The position numbers were made by a program, and so were the translations under genes. The notes under the pieces are model-generated. The model worked only from the letters and a program-made list of their open reading frames with translations, had not been told where the DNA came from and did not search any database. A stretch of 44,209 nt of DNA from Desulfuromonas sp. GTDB taxonomy: Bacteria > Desulfobacterota > Desulfuromonadia > Desulfuromonadales > SZUA-401. Shown here one piece after another: positions 7,882-17,417 of the stretch; the first letter of the stretch is position 1, and the number at the start of each line of letters is the position of its first letter. The stretch lies in assembly GCA_002869605.1 (NCBI GenBank), contig PKUI01000133.1:1-44209 (forward strand), written 5' to 3'.

Positions 7882-10176
7882 TCAAAAGTTGCGGGTGAGA
7901 GTTTCCCAGGGGGGCAGCTCCTGCTGTCCCCATACAGATTTGGCCAGAGAGCGTGCCTGCCCCGCCGATTCAAAGAGGCGGTTGCACTGGTCGAGGAGCT
8001 TTTCATGAAGTTGCTCCAGATCTTCGATATAGCGTTGGACGATATCAGTGAGGACAACTTCGTCCTGCGGAAGATGTACCTCGCTGAGGCCGACATGGGA
8101 GGCCAGCAACAGGGCATGGGCCATAAGGTCACTTTCGGCAACCAGTGAATGGCCATCGTCGGTGGAGAGTTCAACCTGATTGAAAAAGCGCCGCTGAAAA
8201 TGAAGAGGCCCGGACAGCGAATAGGTTTTCAGCTCTGGGCGATAATGGTTGAACAGGTACTGCTCGGGGAAACGCGGGATACCGTCGATAAACACCGTGT
8301 CGATAAGCTGTTGTCTGTCGCTTTTAGAGAGACGCTTTGTGCGTCCGCTGCGGACCTTGCTTGCCTCAGTCAAAGGGGGCTGGATGGCAAACCACTGGGC
8401 CAGCTCGGCTTCGACCCGTTCATGGAGCTGTTTTCCCGTGAGGGAGTCAAACTCGTTCCCTCTCAGTAATTCCAGGAGCGCTATGGGAGGAAGTGGCAGC
8501 TGCTCGCTGTACGCAGGCATCGGGGAGGTCGCACGGTTTTTCCCTTCGACGATGCCGCTGCTGGCGAACAGCAGCTGGCCCCACGATGAGGCCCAGAAAC
8601 GTTGCAGGCCGTCGTGTAGAGAGGTTGGCAGGGCTTCTGTCGGTAGATAATCAAGGTCCCCCTGTTTCAGCAGAGTCCAGATTGGTGTCGGTAGGTAAAG
8701 GGCTAAGGAGAGGGCCGTTGTGGGATGGTCTTGAAACCACAGTTGTTCAATCTGGCGCAGCTCATTGGGTAGTTGAAGAGTCACCACCGATTCTTCGGGT
8801 ATGGCTTTGGTCAGGGTCAGGTTTATTGCTGCCTCGCCAAGTACGATGCGGGGCACATTGAATTCGCTCCAAAGTAGTTCCAAGAGGAACTGCCCAGCCT
8901 GACTGCGCGGCCAATCCCCGGGGGTGTCAAGCGTAATGGTTGCCTGATGACTGGCCAGACCGAGCAGATGTAGTAGTCCGAACATCCAGGGCGGGGTCTG
9001 GCGGGGAGGCCGGAAACGGCGGTTAGGCCAGGAGACCCGGAGGTGCACAAGGGGTTCCTCTACCGTTGCCTGTGGGGTGAATTGGTTTTCGTTCAGGTGG
9101 CCGCAGATGATATCAAAGGTTCCGTTACAGTTGTATGGAAGCCGGAACGGATTGGTTGCCATGTTGGTAGCGGGTGGCAGGTTGCAAAGCTCTCGCTGTA
9201 GAACCAGTCCGGGAAGACGCGCGGAACTCGCCAGCAGACTGCAGGTTCCGGGGTAATCGAAGTGCCGCGGGTTGCACAGCAGTGGATGCACCGCGTCCGT
9301 GATTTCGAGCGGGGAGGAAAGGCCGTCACCGGAGATATCGAGCAGGCACTCCAGGGTCGAGAGCATGCGCGGCCTGTCTTTATGCCAGCCAATTTGCGTA
9401 AGCCGTCGGAACAGGTGATGAAAGGCGACCTTTGCCGTTTCAGGTAGCGGCGCCGGGTCGAGACACTGGCAGCTCTCGCGCAGGTGGCGAGGGAGAGCTT
9501 CAGTGGCAATCTCCATGGCCCTGTCGAGCCGTTCGGCATGTACGGTCTCGGGGAGCAGGTCGTAACTGGCGAGGGCAAGAAGGTGGAACAGCGTGTGCCA
9601 GCAGCGGTTTTCACTCCGATCTTCCGGTAAGGGGAGTGATGCTTCCTCGCGATGTCTGCGCATTGATTCGAGGATGGCTGGCTGAGCATTTTCCATGGTC
9701 AGGAGACACAGGTTCACCAGGTGCCAGGCTGAAAGTTCTGACGGGGGGATGGCACCAGTGACGGACAACGGCTTGAGCTTGTCGAGTAATGTTCCTAGCA
9801 CGTTGCGAAATCCCTGCGCAGAGGTGGTGTCTGTAACAGGCAGATTTTCTAAAGACTGAAAAGGGGGCAAGGCCTGCCGGATTTCGATCGCTCGCGTGTT
9901 CCACACCGCAAAGAAGGAGAGCCCCAGGCTTTGGGCCGTTTCGGCATATACCGTCAGATCGGTTTCGATGGCATTTTTTGGAAAAAACAACACCCCTCCA
10001 GCCATGCAGCTGGGGCGGTTGATCCATAGCACCAGGTCGGGGCGGACTTGCCCTGAAGAGGTGACGACCGGTGGGGAAACGGCCACTTTGCGAAAGGGGT
10101 AGCGGCCGTGTTCAAGCAGCTCTTTGACCCAGTTCGCGATCTGCCGAGTGAATTGTTCCAGAGAATCGTGGGGCAT
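7882..10176 (-). CDS. Unknown 764-residue protein, possible degenerate PD-(D/E)XK fold at N-terminus
   Basis: I do not recognise this protein as a whole. It has no signal peptide or membrane helix and is rich in Leu and Pro. Residues 20-100 recall the N-terminal nuclease-like fold of HsdR-type proteins: RPDLVLW (45-51), a strand with FFPK (64-67) where (I/V)E(A/x)K would be expected, and YAETAQSLGLSFFAVWNTR (77-95), resembling the helix-strand after the catalytic lysine. The catalytic acid seems replaced by Phe, so it may bind rather than cut DNA. The rest (100-764) is a long helical-looking region without a known motif. It is the last gene of the yebC-ruvCAB-GGDEF-lipoprotein run, starting 4 nt after the lipoprotein stop without a clear Shine-Dalgarno, so translational coupling is likely. 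Confidence 0.8.
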   Translation of the reverse strand: MPHDSLEQFTRQIANWVKELLEHGRYPFRKVAVSPPVVTSSGQVRPDLVLWINRPSCMAGGVLFFPKNAIETDLTVYAETAQSLGLSFFAVWNTRAIEIRQALPPFQSLENLPVTDTTSAQGFRNVLGTLLDKLKPLSVTGAIPPSELSAWHLVNLCLLTMENAQPAILESMRRHREEASLPLPEDRSENRCWHTLFHLLALASYDLLPETVHAERLDRAMEIATEALPRHLRESCQCLDPAPLPETAKVAFHHLFRRLTQIGWHKDRPRMLSTLECLLDISGDGLSSPLEITDAVHPLLCNPRHFDYPGTCSLLASSARLPGLVLQRELCNLPPATNMATNPFRLPYNCNGTFDIICGHLNENQFTPQATVEEPLVHLRVSWPNRRFRPPRQTPPWMFGLLHLLGLASHQATITLDTPGDWPRSQAGQFLLELLWSEFNVPRIVLGEAAINLTLTKAIPEESVVTLQLPNELRQIEQLWFQDHPTTALSLALYLPTPIWTLLKQGDLDYLPTEALPTSLHDGLQRFWASSWGQLLFASSGIVEGKNRATSPMPAYSEQLPLPPIALLELLRGNEFDSLTGKQLHERVEAELAQWFAIQPPLTEASKVRSGRTKRLSKSDRQQLIDTVFIDGIPRFPEQYLFNHYRPELKTYSLSGPLHFQRRFFNQVELSTDDGHSLVAESDLMAHALLLASHVGLSEVHLPQDEVVLTDIVQRYIEDLEQLHEKLLDQCNRLFESAGQARSLAKSVWGQQELPPWETLTRNF

Positions 10177-10180
10177 TGAA

Positions 10181-10522
10181 TCAGGAGGCGCGCTTCTCGG
10201 ATGAGATCAGCAGCTGGCGGAGTTTATCCAAATCTTCCTTGAGCTGCAGGTTCTCTTGCTTTAGCTTCTCGATTTCGCCTTTGTTCGTGTCGGCTTTCTT
10301 CTTGAGGCAGACTTTGAGAATCTGGGCTGCGGCTTTCGCTTGCGGCGTGTCGGGATATTGCTTGACCAGCTGCTTCAGCAGGTGCGTAGAATGTTTTTCC
10401 CCAAGAGCAACGATGCCTTCCTGCAGCAACTTGTCGGCGTCCTGAGATGTCTCCGGTTGTCGAGGTATGGTGGCACAGCTGCTGAGCAGGGTCAGCAGAA
10501 GAAGCACGGTTGCGAGTCTCAA
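10181..10522 (-). CDS. Small coiled-coil lipoprotein
   Basis: 113 residues. The signal peptide MRLATVLLLLTLLSSCATIP ends in lipobox LSSC, so the mature protein begins at C16. The body holds a TPR-like stretch (DADKLLQEGIVALGEKHS, then LLKQLVKQYPDTPQAKAAA) typical of YbgF/YfiO-like repeats, and a C-terminal coiled coil (about 80-110). It starts with TTG, two nucleotides after the stop of the GGDEF gene, with GGAGG 6 nt upstream. Sorting to the outer membrane is likely since Ala follows the cysteine. It belongs to the ruv-GGDEF transcription unit. Its function is unknown; an envelope-organising role is a guess. Confidence 0.78.
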   Translation of the reverse strand: MRLATVLLLLTLLSSCATIPRQPETSQDADKLLQEGIVALGEKHSTHLLKQLVKQYPDTPQAKAAAQILKVCLKKKADTNKGEIEKLKQENLQLKEDLDKLRQLLISSEKRAS

Positions 10523-10524
10523 GG

Positions 10525-11871
10525 TTACCTCCGGCGACGGTCAATCAGGTAATTACTACCTGGGAGATTTTTCAGATGTTCTTTCATCTTAGCGCATTCC
10601 TGGCTGATGTCCTGGTGAGTAGGATATTCGAGGTTTTCCGAGCAGATTACCGCGATAGAAATACTCATCAGTGGGTAACGTCGTTCATCGCCGAAACGGT
10701 CAACGCCATCGTAGTAGCTATTATCCAGGTCTTCCTGAGTGTAAATATCGGTCATCTTGTCAAAGCGGGCAATGATTTCCTTGGCCAGCCGTTCCGATTT
10801 CTCTGGAGTTGAGAGCAGCAGATAGTCGTCCCCGCCGATGTGTCCGACCAGGTCTTCCTGGTTGCCGAGTTCTTCAACAACTTCCTTGGCAAGCTTGCCA
10901 ACCCGGGCGATCACCTCGCTCCCCATCTGGTATCCGTAACGATCGTTGAAGGCCTTGAAGTTATCGATATCGATGTAGATATGGGCAAATGGTTCGAGGC
11001 TGACGATGCGTCGCTCGAGTTCGTGCTCGATGGCCAGGTTGCCGGGGAGGTGGGTCAGCGGGTTGGCGTCAAGCAGACGTTTCTGAAGGTCGAGAAGCTT
11101 CTTGCCCATGGTCAGAAACTCGCTGGCGAGGTGGCCGAATTCGTCACGCCCGAAGGAACCAAGAGAAAAGTCAAAGCGCCCCTCGGAGGCCTGGCGAGCG
11201 GCAAGGGCCAGGCGCTGGATCGAGTGATTGATGCTGCGAACAACCCTGAAGGCAACAACGCCACCGATGGCAAGGCCTAAAATCAACAATACCAGAGTGG
11301 TGCGGTAGGCACGAATGCTCAGCTGGTTGAGGTCGAGGAGCGAGATATCGATTAGCTCCTGGCGGTTCTTGGATATCTCATCCAGCCCCTCGTAGAAGGT
11401 GGTGCGCAGTGGTGCAAGACGCTCGGAGAAAAATGCCCCCGCCTTACGGGTCTTTTGGGCGGTCAGCAGTGCAATAGCATTGTCCCGCTCTGCCAGCAGG
11501 GCTGTAGCGGGCTGCTTGAGCGCTGTGACTTCATCCAGTTCAAGTTTTAGAAGGGAGCTCCATAGCGTGTCGAATTCCTGATTGCGTTGCTTAAGGAGGA
11601 CCAGCAGTTCGGCATCCTTGAGGATCAGGAACTGCTGCTCGAGACGTTCCTGGGCAAGTAGGTTCGTGCGCAGGTCTCGTACAAGGTTGAGAGCTTTAAA
11701 GTCGCGGTGAACGAGGTCCCCGGAAATGTTGACCTGCTGTTGGATGTGGATCAGGGCAAACAGAATCGCCGCCAGACTGAAGAGCGCTACAACCAGGAAT
11801 CCGACAACGATTTTCTGGCCAACATTCAGTCGGCTGCAGAACCAGGAGGGTTTTGTTTCTGTCTGGTTCAT
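10525..11871 (-). CDS. Membrane HAMP-GGDEF protein with unusual active site
   Basis: 448 residues. Membrane helix 20-44, an extracytoplasmic four-helix-bundle-like sensor region (45-190), second membrane helix about 191-211, HAMP to about 262, then a GGDEF domain from PLTHLPGN (271) to the end. Metal-binding D303 is kept ([10 protein letters not shown]) and the signature is GGDDY (346-350) instead of GG(D/E)EF. N309 of the guanine pocket is present, but the Asp at the end of the GHxxGD motif is Ser (YGYQMGS, S318). It overlaps ruvB by 4 nt (ATGA), so it is translated from the ruv messenger. It could be a cyclic dinucleotide synthase with altered base choice or a degenerate receptor; the domain call is certain, the activity is not. 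Confidence 0.88.
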   Translation of the reverse strand: MNQTETKPSWFCSRLNVGQKIVVGFLVVALFSLAAILFALIHIQQQVNISGDLVHRDFKALNLVRDLRTNLLAQERLEQQFLILKDAELLVLLKQRNQEFDTLWSSLLKLELDEVTALKQPATALLAERDNAIALLTAQKTRKAGAFFSERLAPLRTTFYEGLDEISKNRQELIDISLLDLNQLSIRAYRTTLVLLILGLAIGGVVAFRVVRSINHSIQRLALAARQASEGRFDFSLGSFGRDEFGHLASEFLTMGKKLLDLQKRLLDANPLTHLPGNLAIEHELERRIVSLEPFAHIYIDIDNFKAFNDRYGYQMGSEVIARVGKLAKEVVEELGNQEDLVGHIGGDDYLLLSTPEKSERLAKEIIARFDKMTDIYTQEDLDNSYYDGVDRFGDERRYPLMSISIAVICSENLEYPTHQDISQECAKMKEHLKNLPGSNYLIDRRRR

Positions 11872-12905
11872 GACGGCTCGTTTCCGAACAGTGGCCCCGC
11901 AACCTGGGGGCTATTTTTCTTGCGGTCGAAGTGGCGGTAGGCCAACTCGGTAGCGATGCGGCCGCGAGGTGTACGGGCCAGGTAGCCCTGTTGCAGCAGA
12001 AAGGGCTCAATCACGTCCTCGATGGTATCTTTTTCCTCACCGAGGGAGGCGGCCAGGGTGTCCAGCCCAACGGGGCCCCCGGCAAACTTGTCGAGGATGG
12101 TCAGCAGCAACAGGCGGTCCATGTAGTCGAAGCCACAGGGGTCGACTTCCAGGCGCTCAAGTGACTGGGAGGCGACTTGCTGGCTGACCCGTCCATCGGC
12201 GAGCACTTCAGCAAAGTCCCTGACCCGACGCAGCAGCCGGTTGGCGATGCGTGGCGTCCCCCGACTGCGCCCGGCGATCTCTTCGGCTCCGGCACCATCG
12301 ATACGCATTTCGAGGATATCGGCACTCCGCTTTACGATCTGAGTCAGCTCGTCCTTGCTGTAAAACTCAAGGCGGCTGATGACGCCGAAACGGTCACGTA
12401 GTGGGGATGAGAGCAGGCCGGCACGGGTGGTTGCACCGACTAAAGTAAAGCGTGGAAGGTCGAGTTTGATCGTGCGTGCCGATGGTCCCTGGCCAATCAT
12501 GATGTCAATCTGGTAGTCTTCCATGGCCGGGTAGAGGATCTCCTCGACCACCGGGGAGAGGCGGTGGATTTCGTCGATAAACAGGACGTCGCCCGGTTCG
12601 AGGTTGGTCAGTACTGCGGCCAGGTCACCGGCTTTTTCGATCACCGGTCCCGAGGTGCTCTTGATGTTGACGCCCATTTCGCTGGCGATGATGTTGGCCA
12701 GGGTGGTTTTGCCCAGACCTGGCGGGCCGTAAAAGAGCACATGGTCGAGGGCCTCCTGGCGACTGCGGGCGGCCTGGATAAAGATGCGCAGGTTCTCCTT
12801 GGCCTTGCTTTGACCGACATACTCTTCGAGCACACGGGGACGCAGGTTGACCTCAAAGGCGTCATCCTCGTGTGTCGGGGCCGGGTCGATCAGGCGTTCT
12901 TCCAT
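11868..12905 (-). CDS. ruvB: Holliday junction branch migration ATPase RuvB
   Basis: RuvB, 345 residues. AAA+ motor with Walker [10 protein letters not shown] (60-68), Walker [10 protein letters not shown], the RuvB sensor region [19 protein letters not shown], and a C-terminal winged helix ending near [13 protein letters not shown]. With RuvA it drives branch migration of Holliday junctions. Start ATG (MEERLIDP) is the family norm. It follows ruvA by 19 nt and overlaps the downstream GGDEF gene by 4 nt, which ties recombination repair to that signalling gene on one messenger. Confidence 0.98.
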   Translation of the reverse strand: MEERLIDPAPTHEDDAFEVNLRPRVLEEYVGQSKAKENLRIFIQAARSRQEALDHVLFYGPPGLGKTTLANIIASEMGVNIKSTSGPVIEKAGDLAAVLTNLEPGDVLFIDEIHRLSPVVEEILYPAMEDYQIDIMIGQGPSARTIKLDLPRFTLVGATTRAGLLSSPLRDRFGVISRLEFYSKDELTQIVKRSADILEMRIDGAGAEEIAGRSRGTPRIANRLLRRVRDFAEVLADGRVSQQVASQSLERLEVDPCGFDYMDRLLLLTILDKFAGGPVGLDTLAASLGEEKDTIEDVIEPFLLQQGYLARTPRGRIATELAYRHFDRKKNSPQVAGPLFGNEPS

Positions 12906-12924
12906 GCGGATTCCGTATTTTTTG

Positions 12925-13521
12925 CTAGCGAACCAGCAGTTTTAAGGCACCCTTGAGGATCTCCTCAAGGGTGGCCTCGGGGGGTGTTTCAAGTGCCTCG
13001 AGTGCCTTGCGAGCCAGGTTCTCCTTGTAGCCGAGGTTGACCAGGGCCGAGAGAGCGTCATCGTGAGGCAAGTTTTTGGCGTTGCCGGCAGCTTCGGTCT
13101 GTGCGACATCACCTGTCTGAGCCGCTTCAACCTTGTCTTTAAGCTCCAGGATCAGACGTTCCGCGGTTTTCTTGCCGATTCCGGGCACGGCACCAAGGCG
13201 TTTTGTGTCAGCGTTTGCTAATGCTACCTGCAGATCACGTGCCGGGATGTTGGAGAGAATGTTGACGGCTAGTTTGGGGCCAACCCCGGATACAACGATG
13301 AGTAGCGAAAACATCAATTTCTCATCGAGTTCGAGAAAGCCATAGAGCTGCAGCGCGTCTTCTTTGACATGAGTGTGTACGTGCAGGGAAACTTCCCCGC
13401 TATCGGGCAGGGCATAAAATGTCGAGAGCGGAATAAACAGCCGATAGCCGACCCCTGCGGTGTCAATCACCACATGGTCCAGGGCTTTGTAGATAAGATC
13501 TCCGCGTAGGCGCGCAATCAT
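12925..13521 (-). CDS. ruvA: Holliday junction DNA helicase subunit RuvA
   Basis: RuvA, 198 residues. OB-fold domain I (MIARLRGDL...), two helix-hairpin-helix elements in domain II ([17 protein letters not shown] and [18 protein letters not shown]) and a flexible linker before the C-terminal UBA-like domain III ([17 protein letters not shown]) that binds RuvB. The tetramer holds the four-way junction in the square form. Its start overlaps the ruvC stop by 4 nt (ATGA), showing translational coupling in the order ruvC-ruvA-ruvB. Confidence 0.98.
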   Translation of the reverse strand: MIARLRGDLIYKALDHVVIDTAGVGYRLFIPLSTFYALPDSGEVSLHVHTHVKEDALQLYGFLELDEKLMFSLLIVVSGVGPKLAVNILSNIPARDLQVALANADTKRLGAVPGIGKKTAERLILELKDKVEAAQTGDVAQTEAAGNAKNLPHDDALSALVNLGYKENLARKALEALETPPEATLEEILKGALKLLVR

Positions 13522-14024
13522 CGTCGAGGTGTTTTCCCTGTTTTGAGGCGCTGGTTGAGGCCGGCGCTGTGAGCGTGGCAGATGGCAACTGCCAAGGCGT
13601 CCGAGGCATCCTCCTGGGCAATTTCTGGCAGATTGAGCAGGGCCTTAACCATCTGCTGGACCTGACCTTTGGCGGCACGTCCGTACCCGACCACGGAACT
13701 CTTGACCTGCATGGCCGTGTATTCGTGAACTTCCAGCCCGCCGTGGACCGCAGCGAGCATGGCCGCACCGCGAGCATGCCCGAGTTTGAGCGCCGAACTG
13801 ACGTTGCGTGAGACGAAGATCTGCTCGATGGCCGCCGCTTCTGGTCGATAGGTATCGATCAGTTGCATGAGGCCAGAGTAGATCCCCTCCAGCCGGGAGG
13901 GGAAATTCTCACGTGTGCCGACCTGAATGGTACCGTTGTCAATATGAATCAGGCGGTTGCCCTGCTTTTCGATGATGCCATAGCCGGTGATGCGGCTACC
14001 GGGGTCGATGCCGAGAACTCTCAT
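13518..14024 (-). CDS. ruvC: Holliday junction endonuclease RuvC
   Basis: RuvC, 168 residues, RNase H-like resolvase. All four catalytic acids are visible: D7 (LGIDPGS), E67 (AIEQIF), D139 and D142 (EDASDALA). It cuts Holliday junctions symmetrically once RuvAB has migrated them. The gene starts 28 nt after yebC and ends overlapping ruvA. The C-terminal tail is short and basic (KTGKTPRR). Confidence 0.98.
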   Translation of the reverse strand: MRVLGIDPGSRITGYGIIEKQGNRLIHIDNGTIQVGTRENFPSRLEGIYSGLMQLIDTYRPEAAAIEQIFVSRNVSSALKLGHARGAAMLAAVHGGLEVHEYTAMQVKSSVVGYGRAAKGQVQQMVKALLNLPEIAQEDASDALAVAICHAHSAGLNQRLKTGKTPRR

Positions 14025-14052
14025 GGCGCTTTGCCGGCAACGTGCATCAAGT

Positions 14053-14799
14053 CTAGTCCATGATCAGTGCCATCTCCTCATCGGAGATGTCGAAGTTGGC
14101 GTAGACGTTCTGAACGTCGTCGTTGTCCTCGAGCTTGTCGATCATTTTCATCAACTGCTCAGCGCTCTTCCCTTCAACGGCAGTCGTGGTTTGAGGCAGC
14201 ATGGTGATCTCGGCCGTTTCAAAGCTCATCTCTTTGTCGCTGAGCGCGTTGCGAACCTGCTCAAATTCACCCGGTTCAGTGATGACCTCGATCACGCCTT
14301 CCTCGTCCTTGACATCTTCCGCCCCGGCTTCAAGAGCGATTTCGAATACCGTGTCGAAGTCGGCCCCTTCACCGAAGGTGATCATCCCCTTGCGGTCAAA
14401 CATGAACGCGACCGAGCCGCTCACCCCGAGGTTGCCGTTGTGCTTGGTGAAGATGTGGCGTACGTCGGCAACGGTGCGGGTGCGGTTGTCAGTGAGGAAC
14501 TCGACGATGACGGCGACGCCACCCGGCCCGTACCCTTCAAAGATACCTTCTTCGTAGGTGACTCCGTCGAGGTCGCCGGTTCCTTTCTTGATCGCCCGGT
14601 CGATGTTGTCCTTGGGCATGTTCGCCTGTTTGGCCTTATCGACGGCCAGACGCAGGCGGGGGTTGGCCTCCTGGTCGGCTCCGCCGATTTTAGCGGCGAC
14701 GGTGATTTCTTTGATCAGCTTGGTGAATACTTTTCCGCGCTTGGCGTCTTGGGCGCCTTTCCGGTGTTTGATGTTGGCCCATTTGCTATGTCCTGCCAT
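14053..14799 (-). CDS. yebC: YebC/PmpR/TACO1-family protein
   Basis: 248 residues beginning [20 protein letters not shown], the highly conserved opening of the YebC family. The three-domain acidic body follows ([17 protein letters not shown] and [10 protein letters not shown] are family landmarks). Members have been described as DNA-binding regulators and, more recently, as factors that relieve ribosome stalling. The ATG at 14799 is right: AAGGAG lies upstream and the open frame further upstream does not match the family. It commonly precedes ruvC, as here with a 28-nt gap, and is the likely first gene of the ruv transcription unit. Confidence 0.96.
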   Translation of the reverse strand: MAGHSKWANIKHRKGAQDAKRGKVFTKLIKEITVAAKIGGADQEANPRLRLAVDKAKQANMPKDNIDRAIKKGTGDLDGVTYEEGIFEGYGPGGVAVIVEFLTDNRTRTVADVRHIFTKHNGNLGVSGSVAFMFDRKGMITFGEGADFDTVFEIALEAGAEDVKDEEGVIEVITEPGEFEQVRNALSDKEMSFETAEITMLPQTTTAVEGKSAEQLMKMIDKLEDNDDVQNVYANFDISDEEMALIMD

Positions 14800-14917
14800 G
14801 GTCGTGCAACTCCTTGGTTCTACAAGATTAACAGCTGAAATTAAGCTCCAAACACTAACATGAAAACGGTCTTCTAACAAGCATTGAGTCGTGCCTGGGC
14901 GGTGTGGAGGCCAATAA

Positions 14918-14941
14918 AAAAGCCGGCCCTGGGGCCGGCTT
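14918..14941 (-). terminator. Rho-independent terminator after the kinase-BON gene
   Basis: On the minus strand the stem AAGCCGGCCC / GGGCCGGCTT (10 bp, 2-nt loop as drawn, more likely opened to 4) is followed by a run of T (plus-strand A at 14915-14920). It sits 28 nt past the stop of the upstream gene and separates it from the yebC-ruv unit. Confidence 0.88.
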
Positions 14942-14968
14942 GGGAGTTCGAATGGTCCCGTCAGGAGC

Positions 14969-15805
14969 CTAGTGCTCGCGGGGGTAGTTTCGGTATTGGC
15001 GAACCTGCAGCTTGCTGTTGAGACTCTGGATCCCTTCGACGGCCAACACCAGGTCCTCAACGGCCTGTTTTTCCTCATTGCTGTGGACATGCCCTTCGAC
15101 GTGGGCAATGCTGTTGGCAACACTCACGTTAAAGTGCCCCATTTTGATTGCCTCGACCCGCGGATCGGAGCGCAGGGCGATTTCAGCCTTCTTGCGCAGA
15201 ATCAGGTCGCTCAGGTACGCCTTGCCGTTCTGTTTGTTGTCCTCAAGGTTCTGGTCCTTGATGGCATCGGCAATCAGTTCTACCGCAGACTCTTCCGAGA
15301 GGCGCGCGGTATTGATCAACAGGTCGTAGTGCAAGGGATCTTCCCAGTCGCGATCGAAATAGTACTTGATGAAGCCGGCCCGTTGTTGATCGCTCTTGCG
15401 CACCAGGATTCGTGCCAGTTCGGGGTCGAGCCACTCACGTTCGGCCCAGCGTTCGACGCGCTCTTCGAAGGGGGCGATGATGCGGACCCTCAACACGCTG
15501 CTGATGCCGGCCAGCAGGTCCTGGCCGCCGCGACCATAGATGATCACATTTCCCTTGAGGGCATGATCCAAGATGATCAGCTCGATCAGGTGCTGGTCGA
15601 TTTCAAGCTGGTGGTCAAGCGCATCAATGAACGCCGGCGGTTTTTCGTCGGCCTTTTCGAGGGCTTCTTGAGAAAGACCGTACTGGGGGGCAAGCTCGCG
15701 GAGTTTGTCTCCGTCGACCATGGTGTAACCGAGTTTTTCGGCGGTCTTGTGGGCAATCGGGATACCGCCACTACCCATTTCACGTGAGATGGTGATGATG
15801 GCCAT
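14969..15805 (-). CDS. Cytidylate kinase-like protein fused to a BON domain
   Basis: 278 residues. The N-terminal 185 match the cytidylate-kinase-like family (PF13189 type): [11 protein letters not shown] (4-14) is the variant P-loop, followed by [12 protein letters not shown] (87-98) and an arginine-rich lid with [11 protein letters not shown]. Residues about 200-270 form a BON-type alpha/beta domain ([20 protein letters not shown], then [17 protein letters not shown] and [13 protein letters not shown]). BON domains usually bind membranes or ligands, so the pairing with a nucleotide kinase is uncommon. No signal peptide is seen, so it is cytosolic. The substrate is unknown; these proteins usually occur besides a true Cmk. 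An AGAGGA element lies about 10 nt before ATG. Single-gene unit with its own terminator. Confidence 0.83.
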   Translation of the reverse strand: MAIITISREMGSGGIPIAHKTAEKLGYTMVDGDKLRELAPQYGLSQEALEKADEKPPAFIDALDHQLEIDQHLIELIILDHALKGNVIIYGRGGQDLLAGISSVLRVRIIAPFEERVERWAEREWLDPELARILVRKSDQQRAGFIKYYFDRDWEDPLHYDLLINTARLSEESAVELIADAIKDQNLEDNKQNGKAYLSDLILRKKAEIALRSDPRVEAIKMGHFNVSVANSIAHVEGHVHSNEEKQAVEDLVLAVEGIQSLNSKLQVRQYRNYPREH

Positions 15806-15892
15806 AAGACTAAGATCCTCTGCGACAGAAATTGTAATGAAGAAATTTAAACGCGCCGATGTTATCAGGTCGACGCTTCCCTGACAAGTGGC

Positions 15893-16846
15893 CTAGTAAA
15901 CTGGCTTGTAGTCAAAGTGGTGGCGCGATTCCACGAAGCGTACCGTGCGGCTGTGGGAGCGCATGACGATCGAGTGGGTGGTGGCGCCGTTGGAGAAATA
16001 GCGTACGCCGCGCAGCAGGTCGCCGTTGGTGACCCCGGTGGCGGCGAAGAAGACGTCCCCCTGGGCCATCTCCTCGGTGGTGTAGATTTTGTCGAAATCG
16101 TCGATGCCCATGGTCTTGGCGCGGTCCCGTTCTTCCTGACTCATGAACACCAGGCGACCCTGCATCTCTCCCCCCATGCACTTGAGCGCGGCGGCCGCCA
16201 GAACCCCTTCGGGGGCGCCACCGATGCCGAGCATCATGTCGACCCCGCTGTCGGGGACGGCGGCGGCAATCGCCGGAGCCACGTCGCCATCGGTGATCAG
16301 GTTGATGCGTGCGCCGGCTTTGCGGATTTCTTCGACAATGCGGTCATGGCGCGGTCGGTCGAGGATCACCACGGTCAGGTCCTCGATTCGGCAGTTCTTG
16401 GCTTCGGCGACGCGCTTGAGGTTTTCGCTCGGCGAGGCCGTGATGTCGATGGCACCCTGGGCATCCGGGCCAACACAGATCTTGTCCATGTACATGTCGG
16501 GGGCGTTAAGGAATCCGCCGCGGGGGGCGAGGGCGATGGTTGCGATCGAACCGTTCATTCCCTTGGCGCAGAGATTGGTCCCTTCCAGGGGGTCGACTGC
16601 GATGTCGACTTCCGGTGGGGTGCCGTTGCCGACCTCCTCGCCGATATACAGCATTGGTGCCTCGTCCATCTCTCCTTCGCCGATGACCACGGTGCCGGTG
16701 ATGCCGATGGTGCTGAGGGTGCGACGCATCGCCTCGGTGGCGGCGTCGTCTGCGGCGATCTTGTCCCCCTTGCCGACCCAGCGTCCGCACGCCAGTGCAG
16801 CCGCTTCGGTGACACGTACAACTTCAAGCGCGAGATTGCGATCCAT
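15893..16846 (-). CDS. glpX: Class II fructose-1,6-bisphosphatase
   Basis: GlpX-type FBPase, 317 residues. Family signatures are GEGEMDEAPMLYIGE (56-70) and the metal/phosphate motif DPLEGTNL (85-92), followed by GDVAPAIAAA and IGGAPEGVLAAAAL. It hydrolyses fructose-1,6-bisphosphate in gluconeogenesis with a divalent metal. Start MDRNLALE is the family norm. It is the outermost minus-strand gene of this half of the window; about 155 nt separate it from the divergent rhodanese gene. Confidence 0.97.
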   Translation of the reverse strand: MDRNLALEVVRVTEAAALACGRWVGKGDKIAADDAATEAMRRTLSTIGITGTVVIGEGEMDEAPMLYIGEEVGNGTPPEVDIAVDPLEGTNLCAKGMNGSIATIALAPRGGFLNAPDMYMDKICVGPDAQGAIDITASPSENLKRVAEAKNCRIEDLTVVILDRPRHDRIVEEIRKAGARINLITDGDVAPAIAAAVPDSGVDMMLGIGGAPEGVLAAAALKCMGGEMQGRLVFMSQEERDRAKTMGIDDFDKIYTTEEMAQGDVFFAATGVTNGDLLRGVRYFSNGATTHSIVMRSHSRTVRFVESRHHFDYKPVY

Positions 16847-17001
16847 GTCAGCTAGAAACCTTTCACGGTAAATTTAAATTAAACGTCAAATTATCGTTGC
16901 GCATGATGGCATGAATCTATGCTTATGACAAGAGTACGTCTGGTCATTCTGGGTGAGCTGGTGTACTATGGGATTAAATAGAAAATCCGGAGGAAAACCG
17001 A

Positions 17002-17388
17002 ATGCTTCGCAAAATTATCCTAGCCCTGCTTTTGTCCGCAGGGCTGTTCTCCGTGGCTGAAGCCGCGGTTCAGAATCTCAGTGCCGACCAGGCAGCCCAA
17101 TTGCTGAAGGGGCGCTCCGATATTTTCCTTCTCGATGTGCGGACGCCGGGAGAGTATCTTCAGACCCGTCTCGCCGGGGCGCGTTTGATTCCCATCGATC
17201 AGTTGCAGAGACGCATTGCCGAAGTCCCGAAGGGGCCGGTCTTGGTTTACTGTGCGGTCGGTTCGCGCAGCTCGGCCGTGGCCGATTACCTGCTGCGGCT
17301 CGGCTACCCGGAGGTCTATAATCTTTATGGCGGCATCTGGGCCTGGCAACTGAGGGGGCTGCCGGTGTTGAAGGGGCCGGGGGGCTAG
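17002..17388 (+). CDS. Exported single-domain rhodanese
   Basis: 128 residues with a cleavable signal peptide (MLRKIILALLLSAG..., cut expected after VAEA near residue 21) and one rhodanese domain. The active-site loop is C84-AVGSRS, a complete loop with the catalytic cysteine, and the fold landmarks DVRTPGEY and YNLYGGIWAW are present. It would act as a periplasmic sulfur carrier or sulfurtransferase. GGAGG sits 8 nt before ATG. It is the first gene of a plus-strand block; the GDPD gene begins about 30-50 nt later. Confidence 0.9.
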   Translation: MLRKIILALLLSAGLFSVAEAAVQNLSADQAAQLLKGRSDIFLLDVRTPGEYLQTRLAGARLIPIDQLQRRIAEVPKGPVLVYCAVGSRSSAVADYLLRLGYPEVYNLYGGIWAWQLRGLPVLKGPGG

Positions 17389-17417
17389 ATGCCTGGTCGA
17401 TTCTTGTCCATAGGCGT

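Noticed and set aside
14972..15787. 271-codon plus-strand frame opposite the kinase-BON gene
   Set aside because: Antisense shadow of a gene with clear domains; no start signal.
15917..16855. 312-codon open frame on the plus strand opposite glpX
   Set aside because: It is the exact antisense of glpX, has no ribosome site, and its His/Gly/Val-rich composition is a mirror of GC-rich codon bias.
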